From Isosphaeraceae bacterium (GTDB taxonomy: Bacteria > Planctomycetota > Planctomycetia > Isosphaerales > Isosphaeraceae), in contig BPJS01000001.1 of assembly GCA_026004735.1 (NCBI GenBank), positions 3,986,859 through 4,050,858 on the forward strand: a stretch of 64,000 bases of DNA, given 5' to 3'. A program made the position numbers and the translations under genes. The notes under the pieces were generated by a model that searched no databases, was not told where the DNA came from, and saw nothing but the letters and a program-made list of their open reading frames with translations. Within the stretch, counting starts at the first letter, position 1; the number at the start of each line of letters is the position of its first letter. Of this stretch, positions 35,957 to 45,488 are shown piece by piece.

Positions 35957-38638
35957 ATGCCGAACGATTCCGCGCAAAACCTCCAAGTCGGTTCCCGTTC
36001 CTATCGATACTTCAGCCTGGCCAGTCTCAGCGCCGAGGGTATCGACCTGTCCCGGCTCCCCTACTCGCTCAAGATCCTCCTCGAGAATCTGATCCGCCAC
36101 GAGGATGGCCGCACTGTCACCCGCAACGACATCCTCAGCCTGGCCCGCTGGGACCCAAAGGCCGAGCCGGACCACGAGATCGCCTTCCGCCCCGCCCGCG
36201 TGCTGCTCCAGGATTTCACCGGGGTCCCGGCCGTTGTTGACCTGGCCGCGATGCGCGAGGCCATGAAACAGCTCGGCGGCGACCCGACCCGCATCAACCC
36301 GCTCCAACCGGTCGACCTGGTCATCGACCACTCGGTCCAAGTCGACGAGGCCGGCACCCCCCTGGCCCTGCTCCACAACACTCAGCTCGAATACCAGAGG
36401 AACCGCGAGCGGTACGAATTCCTTCGCTGGGGTCAGGGCGCGTTCCGCAACTTCCGCGTTGTGCCTCCCGGAACCGGAATTGTCCATCAGGTCAACCTCG
36501 AATACCTAGCCTCGGTCGTCTTCCTCTCCGAAGGCGACGGCCCAGCAACGGCCTACCCGGACACCCTTGTCGGGACCGACTCCCACACGACCATGATCAA
36601 CGGCCTGGGGGTTCTCGGCTGGGGCGTCGGCGGTATCGAGGCCGAAGCCGCGATGCTTGGCCAACCGGTCTCGATGCTCGTGCCCCAGGTCGTCGGCTTT
36701 CGCCTCAGCGGCAAGCTGCCTGAGGGCGCCACCGCCACCGACCTGGTCCTCACGGTCACCGAAATGCTTCGCAAGAGGGGGGTCGTCGGCAAGTTTGTCG
36801 AGTTTTTCGGTCCCGGTCTGGCGTCGATGCCCCTGGCTGACCGCGCGACCATCGCCAACATGGCCCCCGAATACGGCGCCACCTGCGGGATCTTCCCGGT
36901 CGACGCGGAAACGCTCCGCTACCTCCGCATGACCGGCCGACCCGACGAGCAGGTCGCCCTGGTCGAGGCCTACTGCCGCGCTCAGGGCCTCTTCCACGAC
37001 GCCAGCACACCCCAGGCTGAATACTCTGACATCCTCGAGCTGGACCTTGGTATGGTCGTTCCCAGTCTGGCTGGCCCCCGCCGCCCCCAGGACCGCGTCC
37101 CCCTAGACCAGGCCAAGGCCTCGTTCCGCTCGGCGCTGCCGTCGCTGGTCGCCTCCAAGCATCAGGAGCCGGTCGAACCGACACCACCCAACGGCTCGAT
37201 CGGCCATGGCTCGGTCGTGATCGCCGCCATCACCAGTTGCACAAACACGTCCAACCCTTCGGTGATGATCGCCGCGGGGCTGCTGGCCCGTAACGCCGTC
37301 CAGAGGGGCCTCCGGTCCAAACCGTGGGTCAAAACCAGTCTGGCGCCTGGCTCCAAGGTGGTCACCGCCTATCTCGAAGACTCGGGCCTGAGCACCTATT
37401 TGGACGCGCTTCGCTTCCACACCGTCGGCTACGGCTGCACGACCTGTATTGGCAACTCCGGCCCCCTGCCCCCGGAAATCTCTCAGGCGATCAAGGATCG
37501 CGAGCTGGTTGCCGTCGCCGTTCTTTCCGGTAATCGCAATTTCGAGGGCCGCATCAACCCGTACGTTCGGGCCAACTACCTGGCCTCGCCCCCGCTGGTC
37601 GTCGCCTACGCCCTGGCCGGCACGATCGACATCGACCTGTTCCACGAACCGATGGGCACCGATCCCCAGGGCCAGCCGGTCTACCTCCGCGACATCTGGC
37701 CCTCGCAACACGAAATTCAGGAGACGATCCTCCGCTCGGTCCGCTCCGAGATGTTTCGCGCCAAGTACGCGCAGGTCTTCGAGGGCGACCAGACCTGGCG
37801 CGACCTGCCGGCCCCCAGCGGCGAGCTGTTTGCCTGGTCGGAGTCCTCGACCTACGTCAGACGGCCGCCCTATTTCGACGGCATGACCCTCGACCCCCCA
37901 CCGCTTCCGGCGCTGACCGGAGCGCGCGTGTTGGCCGTGCTCGGGGACAGCATCACGACCGACCACATTTCGCCCGCCGGTTCGATCAAACCCCAAAGCC
38001 CGGCCGGCCAGTACCTCCTTGCACACGGGGTTGCCCCGGCCGATTTCAACTCCTACGGCTCCCGCCGCGGGAACCACGAGGTCATGGTCCGGGGCACCTT
38101 CGCCAACGTGCGGCTCCGCAACCGCCTGGCCCCGGGCACCGAGGGCGGCTTCACTCGGCTCCTGCCCGATGGCCCGATCACCACGATCTACGAGGCCTCC
38201 CAGGCTTATCAGGCCGCCGGCATCCCGCTGATGATCCTCGCCGGGAAAGAGTATGGCTCGGGTTCGTCGCGTGACTGGGCCGCCAAAGGCCCGCGGCTGC
38301 TCGGCGTTCGAGCCGTTCTTGCCGAGAGCTTTGAGCGGATCCACCGATCGAATCTGGTCGGCATGGGCATCCTGCCTCTGCAATTCATGCCAGGCCAGAG
38401 TGTCGACGCGCTGGGTTTGACGGGTGAGGAAGTCTACGACATCGAGGGTCTGGAGCCGATCCTGGCGTCCGAATTCGCCCACGGCCGCGACGTGACGGTG
38501 GTCGCCACCGCCCCGGATGGGACCCGCCGCTCATTCCCGGCGCGGGTCCGGATCGACACGCCGCAGGAGATCCGCTACTACCAGCATGGCGGGATTTTGC
38601 CGTACGTCTTGCGGCAGTTGCTGGCCACCTCCGCGTAA
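35957..38638 (+). CDS. acnA: Aconitate hydratase, AcnA/IRP type
   Basis: 893 residues, normal for AcnA. It interconverts citrate and isocitrate in the TCA cycle through a [4Fe-4S] cluster. Cluster cysteines are in [13 protein letters not shown] and [15 protein letters not shown]; other markers are [27 protein letters not shown], split here as visible blocks, the swivel-domain [15 protein letters not shown] and [22 protein letters not shown] precedes ATG 35957. The 93-nt leader is AT-rich (CATTATCATAACATTTTG), unusual for this genome, and could hold a promoter or an iron-type regulator site. It stands before the PDH operon with 249 nt between. Confidence 0.95.
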   Translation: MPNDSAQNLQVGSRSYRYFSLASLSAEGIDLSRLPYSLKILLENLIRHEDGRTVTRNDILSLARWDPKAEPDHEIAFRPARVLLQDFTGVPAVVDLAAMREAMKQLGGDPTRINPLQPVDLVIDHSVQVDEAGTPLALLHNTQLEYQRNRERYEFLRWGQGAFRNFRVVPPGTGIVHQVNLEYLASVVFLSEGDGPATAYPDTLVGTDSHTTMINGLGVLGWGVGGIEAEAAMLGQPVSMLVPQVVGFRLSGKLPEGATATDLVLTVTEMLRKRGVVGKFVEFFGPGLASMPLADRATIANMAPEYGATCGIFPVDAETLRYLRMTGRPDEQVALVEAYCRAQGLFHDASTPQAEYSDILELDLGMVVPSLAGPRRPQDRVPLDQAKASFRSALPSLVASKHQEPVEPTPPNGSIGHGSVVIAAITSCTNTSNPSVMIAAGLLARNAVQRGLRSKPWVKTSLAPGSKVVTAYLEDSGLSTYLDALRFHTVGYGCTTCIGNSGPLPPEISQAIKDRELVAVAVLSGNRNFEGRINPYVRANYLASPPLVVAYALAGTIDIDLFHEPMGTDPQGQPVYLRDIWPSQHEIQETILRSVRSEMFRAKYAQVFEGDQTWRDLPAPSGELFAWSESSTYVRRPPYFDGMTLDPPPLPALTGARVLAVLGDSITTDHISPAGSIKPQSPAGQYLLAHGVAPADFNSYGSRRGNHEVMVRGTFANVRLRNRLAPGTEGGFTRLLPDGPITTIYEASQAYQAAGIPLMILAGKEYGSGSSRDWAAKGPRLLGVRAVLAESFERIHRSNLVGMGILPLQFMPGQSVDALGLTGEEVYDIEGLEPILASEFAHGRDVTVVATAPDGTRRSFPARVRIDTPQEIRYYQHGGILPYVLRQLLATSA

Positions 38639-38703
38639 TCGGGGTCTGAGGCGGAGCATCCGCTCCCCCCGCCGGCGATCGCCGTGCACCCGACCGCCGA
38701 TCT

Positions 38704-38731
38704 TTGCGGATGGCGGCCCGTGGTTTAGAAT
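38704..38731 (+). promoter_or_regulatory. Candidate promoter of the pyruvate dehydrogenase operon
   Basis: TTGCGG (38704-38709) and TAGAAT (38726-38731) with a 16-nt spacer, in the 249-nt gap between acnA and pdhA. The -10 matches the consensus at five of six positions, the -35 only in TTG. The leader to the pdhA start is about 150 nt and no other feature was seen in it. Confidence 0.4.
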
Positions 38732-38887
38732 CATCCCAACGCTCTCCCCGGCGGCTCCCTGCTGCCGCCGCATCGACTGACGACCCGGACCCTGCGGCAC
38801 GCCGCAGTTCCCGAGAGCCAGGACGGCCTCGGCCCTCCCCGACCCCGAGGGCCGACGCCGTCCGCCCCAGGACAGGAGCCGCCCTCG

Positions 38888-39898
38888 ATGGCGCATGCAG
38901 AGACCGACGCCAAGCCGATCACCACCCGCCACCAGGCTCTGGGCTGGCTCCGCCAGATGCTGCTGATCCGCCGCTTCGAGGAGCGGTCGGCGATGCTCTA
39001 TCAACAGGGCAAGATCGGCGGCTTCTGCCACCTTTACAGTGGACAGGAGGCAGTGGCCGTCGGTTCGATTGGGGTGCTCCGCGAAGACGACTACGTGATC
39101 ACGGCCTACCGCGACCACGGCCACGCCCTGGCCCGCGGCATGGACCCCGAGGCCGGCATGGCCGAGATGCTCGGCAAGGCGGCCGGCTGCTCCAAGGGCA
39201 AAGGCGGGTCGATGCACTTCTTCGACGCCGAGAAGGGTTTCCTCGGCGGCCATGCGATTGTCGGCAGCCACATTCCGCTAGCCGCCGGCGTCGCCTTCGC
39301 CATCAAATATCGCGGCGGCGACCAGGTTTGCCTCTGCTTCTTCGGCGATGGGGCCATGGACCAGGGATCGCTCCACGAGACGTTCAACATGGCCTCGCTC
39401 TGGAAACTGCCGGTCATATATATTGTCGAAAACAATTATATGTCCATGGGGACGCAGTTGCATCGCCACTCCTGTCTGCTGGATCTGACGATCCGAGGTG
39501 GTACGGCATATGGGATTCCGGGCGTGGCCGTTGATGGGAACGATGTCGAGGCCGTCGCCGCCACGACTCGCGAGGCGATCGCCCGTGCCCGCAGCGGAGA
39601 CGGTCCGACCTTCATCGAGGCTCGCACCTACCGCTTCCGCGGCCATTCGATGTCCGACCCGATGAAATATCGCACCCGGGAGGAAGCCGAGAAAGCGCGT
39701 GAGCGTGATCCGATCATTTTGTACGAGAGCCAGCTCAAGGAGCGTGGCTGGATTGACGAGCCGGGGATCGAACAGATGCACGAGGCGGTCAAGGCCGAGA
39801 TTGACGAGGCGATCGAGTTTGCGATCCAGGCGCCTGAACCGCCGGTCGAGGACCTCTACGAAGACATCACGGTGGCCCCCCATATTCCCCAGGAGTGA
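38888..39898 (+). CDS. pdhA: Pyruvate dehydrogenase E1 component, alpha subunit
   Basis: 336 residues from ATG 38888, with AGGAG at 38875-38879 eight bases upstream. It binds thiamine diphosphate and decarboxylates pyruvate together with PdhB. Visible markers: MLLIRRFEERSAMLYQQGKI, YRDHGHALARGM, GKGGSMHFFD, the ThDP motif from FGDGAMDQGSLHETFNMASL to VENNY, and YRFRGHSMSDP. Codons 176-185 are unusually AT-rich, including a rare ATA, and form an inverted repeat (39415-39442). Genes follow in the order E1-alpha, E1-beta, E2, E3, as in other split-E1 complexes. The base composition of the strand changes across this gene. Confidence 0.95.
   Translation: MAHAETDAKPITTRHQALGWLRQMLLIRRFEERSAMLYQQGKIGGFCHLYSGQEAVAVGSIGVLREDDYVITAYRDHGHALARGMDPEAGMAEMLGKAAGCSKGKGGSMHFFDAEKGFLGGHAIVGSHIPLAAGVAFAIKYRGGDQVCLCFFGDGAMDQGSLHETFNMASLWKLPVIYIVENNYMSMGTQLHRHSCLLDLTIRGGTAYGIPGVAVDGNDVEAVAATTREAIARARSGDGPTFIEARTYRFRGHSMSDPMKYRTREEAEKARERDPIILYESQLKERGWIDEPGIEQMHEAVKAEIDEAIEFAIQAPEPPVEDLYEDITVAPHIPQE
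39415..39442. repeat. AT-rich imperfect inverted repeat inside pdhA
   Basis: CATATATATTGT (39415-39426) and ACAATTATATG (39432-39442) can pair over 11 bp with one bulged T, separated by CGAAA. This is the longest AT-rich patch noticed in a GC-rich window, and includes a rare ATA codon. It lies where strand composition changes. It may be chance under protein constraint. Confidence 0.5.
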
Positions 39899-39910
39899 GA
39901 CAGCGTCGTC

Positions 39911-40891
39911 ATGCCCGTCATTCAGTATCGCGAAGCGCTCAATCAGGCCATGAGCGAGGAGATGGAGCGCGACGACCGGGTCTTCCTCATGGGCGAGGAG
40001 GTCGCCGAGTACAACGGAGCTTACAAGGTCAGCCAGGGGATGCTGGACCGGTTTGGTCCGCGACGGATCATCGATACGCCGATTTCTGAAGAGGGATTTG
40101 CGGGCATCGGCATCGGGGCGGCGATGGTCGGATTGCGGCCGATCATCGAGTTTATGACCTTCAGCTTTTCGCTGGTCGCCTTTGATCAGATTGTGAACAA
40201 CGCCGCCAATATTCGGTATATGTCGGGCGGACAGTTTTCGTTGCCGATCGTCTTCCGCGGCAATTCGGGGATGGCCGGGAGTCTGGCAGCGACGCACTCG
40301 CACCGTCCCGAGGCCTGGTATGCGCACGTCCCGGGTCTGACGGTCGTGATGCCCGCGACGCCGGCTGACGCCAAGGGGTTGCTCAAGTCGTCGATCCGCT
40401 CGGACGACCCGATCGTTTTCATCGAGCACGAGAATCTGCTGGGCGAGCGTGGCGAGGTTCCCGACGATCCAGAGTTTTTGATTCCCATCGGTCAGGCCGA
40501 GATCAAGCGTCCTGGCTCGGACGTGACGATCATCACCTATTCGCGGTCGCTGCTGACGTCGCTGAAGGCGGCCGAGAAGCTGGCCGATGAGGGGATTGAC
40601 TGTGAGGTGGTCGATCTGCGGACGATTCGGCCGCTGGACATGGAGACTCTGGTGGCCTCGGTCACGAAGACCCACCGGGCGGTGATTGTTGAGGAAAATT
40701 GGCCGTACTGCGGGATCGGGGCTGGGATCGCGGATCGGCTGTACCGCTCGATTTTTGATGAGCTGGATGCGCCGATTGGCCGGGTTTTCACGAAGGATGC
40801 CCCGGTGCCGTACAACCGGACGATGGAACTGGCGATGCTTCCGTCGGTTGAGGGCGTGGTCGCCGAGGTCAAGAGCCTGCTTAATCGCTAG
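39911..40891 (+). CDS. pdhB: Pyruvate dehydrogenase E1 component, beta subunit
   Basis: 326 residues from ATG 39911, 12 nt after pdhA. It is the transketolase-like partner of PdhA: QYREALNQAMSEEMERDDRV at the start, LMGEEVAEYNGAYKVSQGML, TPISEEGFAGIGIGAAMVGL, EFMTFSFSLVAFDQIVNNAA with the E1-E1 contact, and the C-terminal domain VVDLRTIRPLDMETLVASV. The Glu of MGEEV activates the ThDP ring in this family. Length and order are normal. The 90-nt gap to pdhC contains a good ribosome site but no promoter I trust. Confidence 0.95.
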   Translation: MPVIQYREALNQAMSEEMERDDRVFLMGEEVAEYNGAYKVSQGMLDRFGPRRIIDTPISEEGFAGIGIGAAMVGLRPIIEFMTFSFSLVAFDQIVNNAANIRYMSGGQFSLPIVFRGNSGMAGSLAATHSHRPEAWYAHVPGLTVVMPATPADAKGLLKSSIRSDDPIVFIEHENLLGERGEVPDDPEFLIPIGQAEIKRPGSDVTIITYSRSLLTSLKAAEKLADEGIDCEVVDLRTIRPLDMETLVASVTKTHRAVIVEENWPYCGIGAGIADRLYRSIFDELDAPIGRVFTKDAPVPYNRTMELAMLPSVEGVVAEVKSLLNR

Positions 40892-40981
40892 CAGATCGGC
40901 AGAGGCCTGACGATGATGGCCTTGTCGCTGCTTGGGCCAGGCGTTTGCCCGCTTTGACACTGGATCAGGAGAGCTGCCTCG

Positions 40982-42289
40982 ATGCCGATTGAAGTGACGC
41001 TCGCCAAGCTCAGCCCGACGATGGAGAGCGGTCAGCTCGTCAAGTGGAACGTGAAGGTTGGGGACAAGGTCAAGGAGGGCGACACCCTGGCCGAGGTCCA
41101 GACCGACAAGGCCGTGATGCCGATGGAGTCGTTCGAGGAGGGCGTTGTGGCCCACCTAGACGTTCAGGAGGGGGATGAGATCGCGCTGGGCCAGCGGGTT
41201 TTGGTTCTGGCGCGTAAGGGCGAAGATCCGGCCGAGGTGGCGCGATCGGTCGCCGGTTCGGCGGGGTCGGCAAGCGGGTCGAAGGCAGCGGCGGGTTCCA
41301 AGCCGGCGGCTGCGTCTGAGCCGGCTCAGCCGTCTGGGTCGTCGGACACGAATGGCCAGGAGCCGGAATCGGTCGCCAGCGAGTCGGCCGTGGCGGCGAC
41401 CGGGCGGATCAAGGCCAGTCCGTTGGCGCGGAGGATTGCCCGAAGCGCTGGCGTGGATTTGAGCCAGATTCGCGGCACGGGTCCAGGCGGCCGGATTGTT
41501 CGGGACGACGTGGAGGCGTTTTTGAAGTCGGGAGGTTCGCAGGCCGAGGCGCCCCGGCCTGCGGCGGCTGCGCCGGCTCCGCGTCGGGGGGGCTCCGACG
41601 GCCAGACGCGTCGCGTTCCCCATTCGCGGATGCGTCAAACGATTGCCCAGCGGATGCAGCAGGCCAAGCAAACCGCGCCCGAGATCCATCTGACGATCGA
41701 CGTCCGGCTCGACCGGGTGATGTCGCTCCGCGAGGCGCTCAACAAGAATCTGGCCAGCGAGGGGGTCAAGCTGTCGGTCGGAGACTTTATCACCAAGGCC
41801 GTGGCGGTCGCGCTTCGCCGCCACCCGGCGCTCAATGCTTCGTATGAGGCCGATGCGATCGTCGAGCACGGCGAGGTCAACATCGGGATCGCTGTCGCCC
41901 TGGAAGGCGGCCTGATCGTGCCGGTTCTGCACGCGGCCGACCGCCTTTCGCTCCGCGAGATCCGCCAAGGCACCGAGGCGCTGGCGACCGCGGCCCGGCA
42001 GAACAAGCTGACGCCCAAGCAAATGATGGGGGCGACCTTCACGATTTCGAATCTGGGCATGTACGGGATCAAGCAATTTGACGCCATTTTGAATCTTCCC
42101 GAGGTCGGCATTTTGGCGGTCGGAGCGGCCGAGCAGCGACCGGTCGTGCAGGATGGTCAGCTTGCCGTGGGCTGGGTCATGACGGCCACGCTGACGGCCG
42201 ACCATCGGGCGGTCGACGGAGCCACGGCGGCGGAGTTTCTCCGCACGCTCAAGAGCTTGCTCGAAGAACCCGCCTTGATGCTGGCCTGA
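40982..42289 (+). CDS. pdhC: Pyruvate dehydrogenase E2, dihydrolipoyl acetyltransferase
   Basis: 435 residues from ATG 40982; AGGAG at 40967-40971. One lipoyl domain (KLSPTMESGQLVKWNVKVGD; lipoylated Lys in VQTDKAVMPMESFEEG), an Ala/Ser/Pro linker, a subunit-binding domain (SPLARRIARSAGVDLSQIRG) and the catalytic domain with TLTADHRAVDGATAAEF carrying HxxxDG. KLSPTM is the acetyltransferase-type lipoyl opening, distinct from the GESITEG of sucB, which supports the pyruvate assignment. It would be a substrate for the lipoate ligase homologue at 15.5 kb. Confidence 0.95.
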   Translation: MPIEVTLAKLSPTMESGQLVKWNVKVGDKVKEGDTLAEVQTDKAVMPMESFEEGVVAHLDVQEGDEIALGQRVLVLARKGEDPAEVARSVAGSAGSASGSKAAAGSKPAAASEPAQPSGSSDTNGQEPESVASESAVAATGRIKASPLARRIARSAGVDLSQIRGTGPGGRIVRDDVEAFLKSGGSQAEAPRPAAAAPAPRRGGSDGQTRRVPHSRMRQTIAQRMQQAKQTAPEIHLTIDVRLDRVMSLREALNKNLASEGVKLSVGDFITKAVAVALRRHPALNASYEADAIVEHGEVNIGIAVALEGGLIVPVLHAADRLSLREIRQGTEALATAARQNKLTPKQMMGATFTISNLGMYGIKQFDAILNLPEVGILAVGAAEQRPVVQDGQLAVGWVMTATLTADHRAVDGATAAEFLRTLKSLLEEPALMLA

Positions 42290-42337
42290 GACTCCGGCAC
42301 CCTGAAGATCCCAACGCCCCCGTTCAACGGATCACCC

Positions 42338-43723
42338 ATGGCCCACGACTACGATTTGATTGTCATCGGCGGCGGACCCGCCGGATACGCGGCGGCGATT
42401 CGCGGCGCCCAGTTGGGCAAGAAGACGCTGTGCATCGAGAAGGATCGGCTAGGGGGGATCTGCCTGAACTGGGGCTGCATCCCGACCAAGGCCCTGCTGA
42501 CCAACGCCCACCTCGTGGAGTTGGTGGAGGACCACGGGGCGGCGTTCGGCTACTCCGGGACGCCGAAGTGGGATTTCGGGAAAATGATCGAGCGCAGCCG
42601 GGAGGTTGCGGGCAAGCTGAATAAAGGGATCGAGGGTCTGTTTCGCAAGTATAAGGTGGCCCACCGCGCGGGGCAGGCGCGGGTGGTCGCGCCGGGAACG
42701 GTCGAGGTTGGTTCGGAGCGGCTGACGGCGCCGGCGATCATCGTCGCAACCGGAGCGCGGCCGCGTTCGCTGCCGGGAGCGGAGTTCGACGGAGAGAAGA
42801 TCATTAGTTACAAGGAGGCGATGGTTCTGAAGCGTCAGCCGCGGTCGATGATCATCGTCGGAGCTGGGCCGATCGGGCTGGAGTTTGGCTATTTTTATGG
42901 GTCGATCGGGACAAAGGTGACGGTCATTGAGATGCTTGAGCGGGTCTTGCCCGGCGAGGATGCCGAGGTGTCCGCCGCGTTGGAGAAGAGCCTGACGAAG
43001 CGGGGCCTGGAGATTCTGACGTCGTCGAAGACGGGCAAGGTGACCAAGACGGCCGGCGGCGTCCGGGTGGAGGTGGAGACGCCCAAGGGTCCCCAGTCGC
43101 TGGAGGCCGAGGTGCTTCTGGTGGCGATTGGCGTGGTGGGCAATGTCGAGGACGTGCTCGACCCGAAATTGGGTGTCGAACTGGTGAAGAATCACATCAA
43201 GGTCGACCCGGAGAAGGGATATCGGACGAAGGTTGAGGGGTTGTATGCGGTCGGGGACGTGATCGGGCCGCCCTGGCTGGCGCACGTCGCCCATCACGAG
43301 GCGCTCTGTTGCGTGGAATGGATCGCCGGGCATGCGCGGCGAACGGTCGACTATGGGAATATTCCGGGCTGCACGTACACGAATCCGGGGGTGGCGTCGG
43401 TCGGTCTAACCGAGCAAGCAGCGCGGGAGAAAGGGTACAAGGTGAAGGTGGGTCGGTTTCCGTTTTTGGCGAGCGGTCGTGCCCTGGCCGCCGACGAGAC
43501 GGAGGGGTTCGTCAAGCTGGTCTACGACGAGACCCATGGCGAGATTCTGGGCGCGCATCTGATCGGCGCGCAGGCGACGGAGCTGATCGCCGAGATCGTG
43601 ATGGCACGCAAGCTCGAAGCGACGATCGACGATCTGATTCACGCCATGCACCCGCACCCGACGTACTCGGAGGCGATCATGGAAGCAGCCGGCCAGGGTC
43701 AGGGCGAGTCGGTTCATATTTGA
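42338..43723 (+). CDS. lpdA: Dihydrolipoyl dehydrogenase (E3) of the pyruvate dehydrogenase operon
   Basis: 461 residues from ATG 42338, 48 nt after pdhC. FAD motif GGGPAGYAAAIRGAQLGKK, active disulfide GGICLNWGCIPTKALLTNA, NAD motif GAGPIGLEFGYFYGSIGTK, DVIGPPWLAHVAHHEA and the C-terminal catalytic His in MHPHPTYSEAIMEA. The GICLNWGCIPTK form is characteristic of bacterial PDH-linked E3, unlike the GTCLNIGCIPSK form of the OGDH operon copy. The two are separate paralogues, not a recent duplication. Confidence 0.95.
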   Translation: MAHDYDLIVIGGGPAGYAAAIRGAQLGKKTLCIEKDRLGGICLNWGCIPTKALLTNAHLVELVEDHGAAFGYSGTPKWDFGKMIERSREVAGKLNKGIEGLFRKYKVAHRAGQARVVAPGTVEVGSERLTAPAIIVATGARPRSLPGAEFDGEKIISYKEAMVLKRQPRSMIIVGAGPIGLEFGYFYGSIGTKVTVIEMLERVLPGEDAEVSAALEKSLTKRGLEILTSSKTGKVTKTAGGVRVEVETPKGPQSLEAEVLLVAIGVVGNVEDVLDPKLGVELVKNHIKVDPEKGYRTKVEGLYAVGDVIGPPWLAHVAHHEALCCVEWIAGHARRTVDYGNIPGCTYTNPGVASVGLTEQAAREKGYKVKVGRFPFLASGRALAADETEGFVKLVYDETHGEILGAHLIGAQATELIAEIVMARKLEATIDDLIHAMHPHPTYSEAIMEAAGQGQGESVHI

Positions 43724-43807
43724 GCGGGTGGTTGGTTGCGGCCGGTGGTGTGGCGTTCATAGGATCAGGATCGCGGACGATTGCCCGGCCGTTCGTGAGA
43801 GAATGCC

Positions 43808-44206
43808 ATGACCATTCGACCGGTTTTTGTTGCGGTGGCCGCGCTGGGGATTGTCGTGACCAGCGTGGCTCAGGTTGTCACTCAGCGGAGCCGCGGGGAG
43901 TTTATGCGGCAAAAGCTCGAGTTTGCGAAGAATGTGCTGGAGGGTCTAACGGTCGAGAATTTTGATCTGGTCGAGAAGAACGCGCGTTCGCTGAAGCGGC
44001 TGAGTATGGCCGCCGAGTGGGAGGTCCCGGAGATTCCGCACGTTGAGGAGTATCTGCCGAGGACGGCGGAGTTCCAGCGGCTGTGCGACCAAATCGTGGC
44101 CGCGGCGCGGGCGCGCAATCTCGACGGCGCGACGCTTGGCTACGTCGGTCTAACGACCAGTTGCGTCAACTGCCACAAGTACGTCCGAGGCGCTGGTGCT
44201 CGATGA
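43808..44206 (+). CDS. Exported c-type cytochrome, class II-like
   Basis: 132 residues from ATG 43808. The N-terminus is a signal or anchor helix (PVFVAVAALGIVVTSVAQVV); the body is helical (FMRQKLEFAKNVLEGLTVEN), with one haem motif CVNCH eleven residues before the end. The plan matches the cytochrome at 14900-15346, but the sequences are only loosely similar. It follows the PDH E3 gene by 84 nt on the same strand, so it may be read from the PDH operon, although CATAGGATCAG in the gap could be a separate promoter. Confidence 0.82.
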   Translation: MTIRPVFVAVAALGIVVTSVAQVVTQRSRGEFMRQKLEFAKNVLEGLTVENFDLVEKNARSLKRLSMAAEWEVPEIPHVEEYLPRTAEFQRLCDQIVAAARARNLDGATLGYVGLTTSCVNCHKYVRGAGAR

Positions 44207-44534
44207 GACTCGCCACACGCGGGTTTTTAGCCGCGCCGGTCAGCCCTCCGCACCGGAGGGGCCTCGGGGGCATGGCCACGCGTTGATCGGCGGGCCTGCG
44301 TCGAAAGCCTGACGATGAGGATTCGGCGAACTTTTCTGCTTTTTCCTTGCTAACGAGGAACGAAGAAGTTCTGATCATTGCGGATTTGTTCACGAATCCG
44401 CGGTCTGCACGCTTCCGCCCTGAACCAGTCGAACGACGAAACGTTCGTGGTTGTGTGATCACGATCGCAGTCGGCCGGTGACACGAGCCGTACCGACCGC
44501 CGTCCAACGAGCCACGACCTTGGAGGAGGACGCG
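44207..44534. other. Intergenic region with several inverted repeats
   Basis: 328 nt between the cytochrome and a secreted-protein gene, with lower GC around 44330-44370. Three perfect inverted repeats: CCCTCCG/CGGAGGG (44244-44260, loop CAC), GCGGATT/AATCCGC (44380-44401) and CGAACG/CGTTCG (44430-44447). The first could end the upstream transcript, though no T tract follows; the others lie in the leader of the next gene and could be operators or RNA folds. No gene is seen. Confidence 0.45.
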
Positions 44535-45230
44535 ATGATGCGGCACTTCTGGTATGGAATTTTCGTCTCCGTCGCGCTGGTCGCGCCAGCACTGGGACAG
44601 ACCAAACCACCACCACAGTCGAATGCCTTTGGGGCGTCGCTGGGCGAGTGGCTGAAGCTGTACTTCACATGGGCGCTGGGCGGTGATCAGGCTGACCGTG
44701 TCGGTCAGGTCCGGTTCCTGCCGATCCCGGAGGGCGAGTATGTCGAGGGCGACTTCACCTTCGAGAACCCTGGACTGCTCCGGGGGCAGGCGAGCGTCAG
44801 CTACCCGACGGGCAGCAAGTTCATCCTCCCGATCGTCGTCTGGTACGGCGAGGCGTACCTCCCGGATGCGGACGTCCCGGTGAACCCCGATCCCCCGGTG
44901 CCGCGGGAATTCTTCGAGCTATCGATCGTCGAGGTTGCTCTTGACGGAAAGCCGCTGGTGACCGAGGCAAACAAGATGCGGTGGTATGTCGCACCGCAGG
45001 AGTTCGACTCGCCGATCGTCTATGACGAGCCGACGGACTACGGATCGATCGCCGCCCTCTTCGTCCAGGGGTTCATCACGCGGTTCGGACCGCTGACACC
45101 TGGCACGCATACGCTGACCCTCCGGTCGTCCCTCTCTCTGCCTCCAGGGGGCTACCCGAATGTCCCCGACGGCCTCGGGGTCATCTTCGAGAACACCTGG
45201 ACCATCCAGATTGTTCCCGGAGGCAAGTAG
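44535..45230 (+). CDS. Secreted protein of unknown function
   Basis: 231 residues from ATG 44535 (the next codon is also ATG). A signal peptide (FWYGIFVSVALVAPALGQ, probable cleavage after the Gly or Gln) is followed by a beta-rich domain: GQVRFLPIPEGEYVEGDFTF, FILPIVVWYGEAYLPDADVP, SIVEVALDGKPLVTEANKMR and a closing strand series ending IFENTWTIQIVPGGK. I do not recognise the family. GGAGGA is placed eight bases upstream as a ribosome site. The gene stands alone behind a leader with several inverted repeats, suggesting its own regulation. Confidence 0.75.
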   Translation: MMRHFWYGIFVSVALVAPALGQTKPPPQSNAFGASLGEWLKLYFTWALGGDQADRVGQVRFLPIPEGEYVEGDFTFENPGLLRGQASVSYPTGSKFILPIVVWYGEAYLPDADVPVNPDPPVPREFFELSIVEVALDGKPLVTEANKMRWYVAPQEFDSPIVYDEPTDYGSIAALFVQGFITRFGPLTPGTHTLTLRSSLSLPPGGYPNVPDGLGVIFENTWTIQIVPGGK

Positions 45231-45488
45231 AGGTCTGCCCGGATGGCCGGTCCGTGCCCGGATCGGTCCCAAGCGCTCGCGGTCGCCCCGGCCATGCCGG
45301 GGCGACACGTTCGCTCTGTCGGTGACGCCTCGACCGGTTGGACTGGCGGATTCCGGGTCCCAAGTCGACCTGCTCTGGTCGCTGATTGGGCCATTTTCCC
45401 TCGGGGAGCCGACGTGGTCCTGTGCTATCATCCGTCCATGCGCCGTTCCGTCCACGACACCGCCCACGACCCAAGGAATCGCCTCGCC

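Noticed and set aside
37103..38482. 459-codon minus-strand frame inside acnA
   Set aside because: Shadow of aconitase.
39415..39442. dif (XerC/XerD) site
   Set aside because: The arms do not match the XerC/XerD consensus, and the skew change has the sign of an origin, not a terminus.
39278..41155. 625-codon open frame on the minus strand across pdhA and pdhB
   Set aside because: It is the antisense shadow of two well-conserved genes in high-GC DNA, and shows no known motif.
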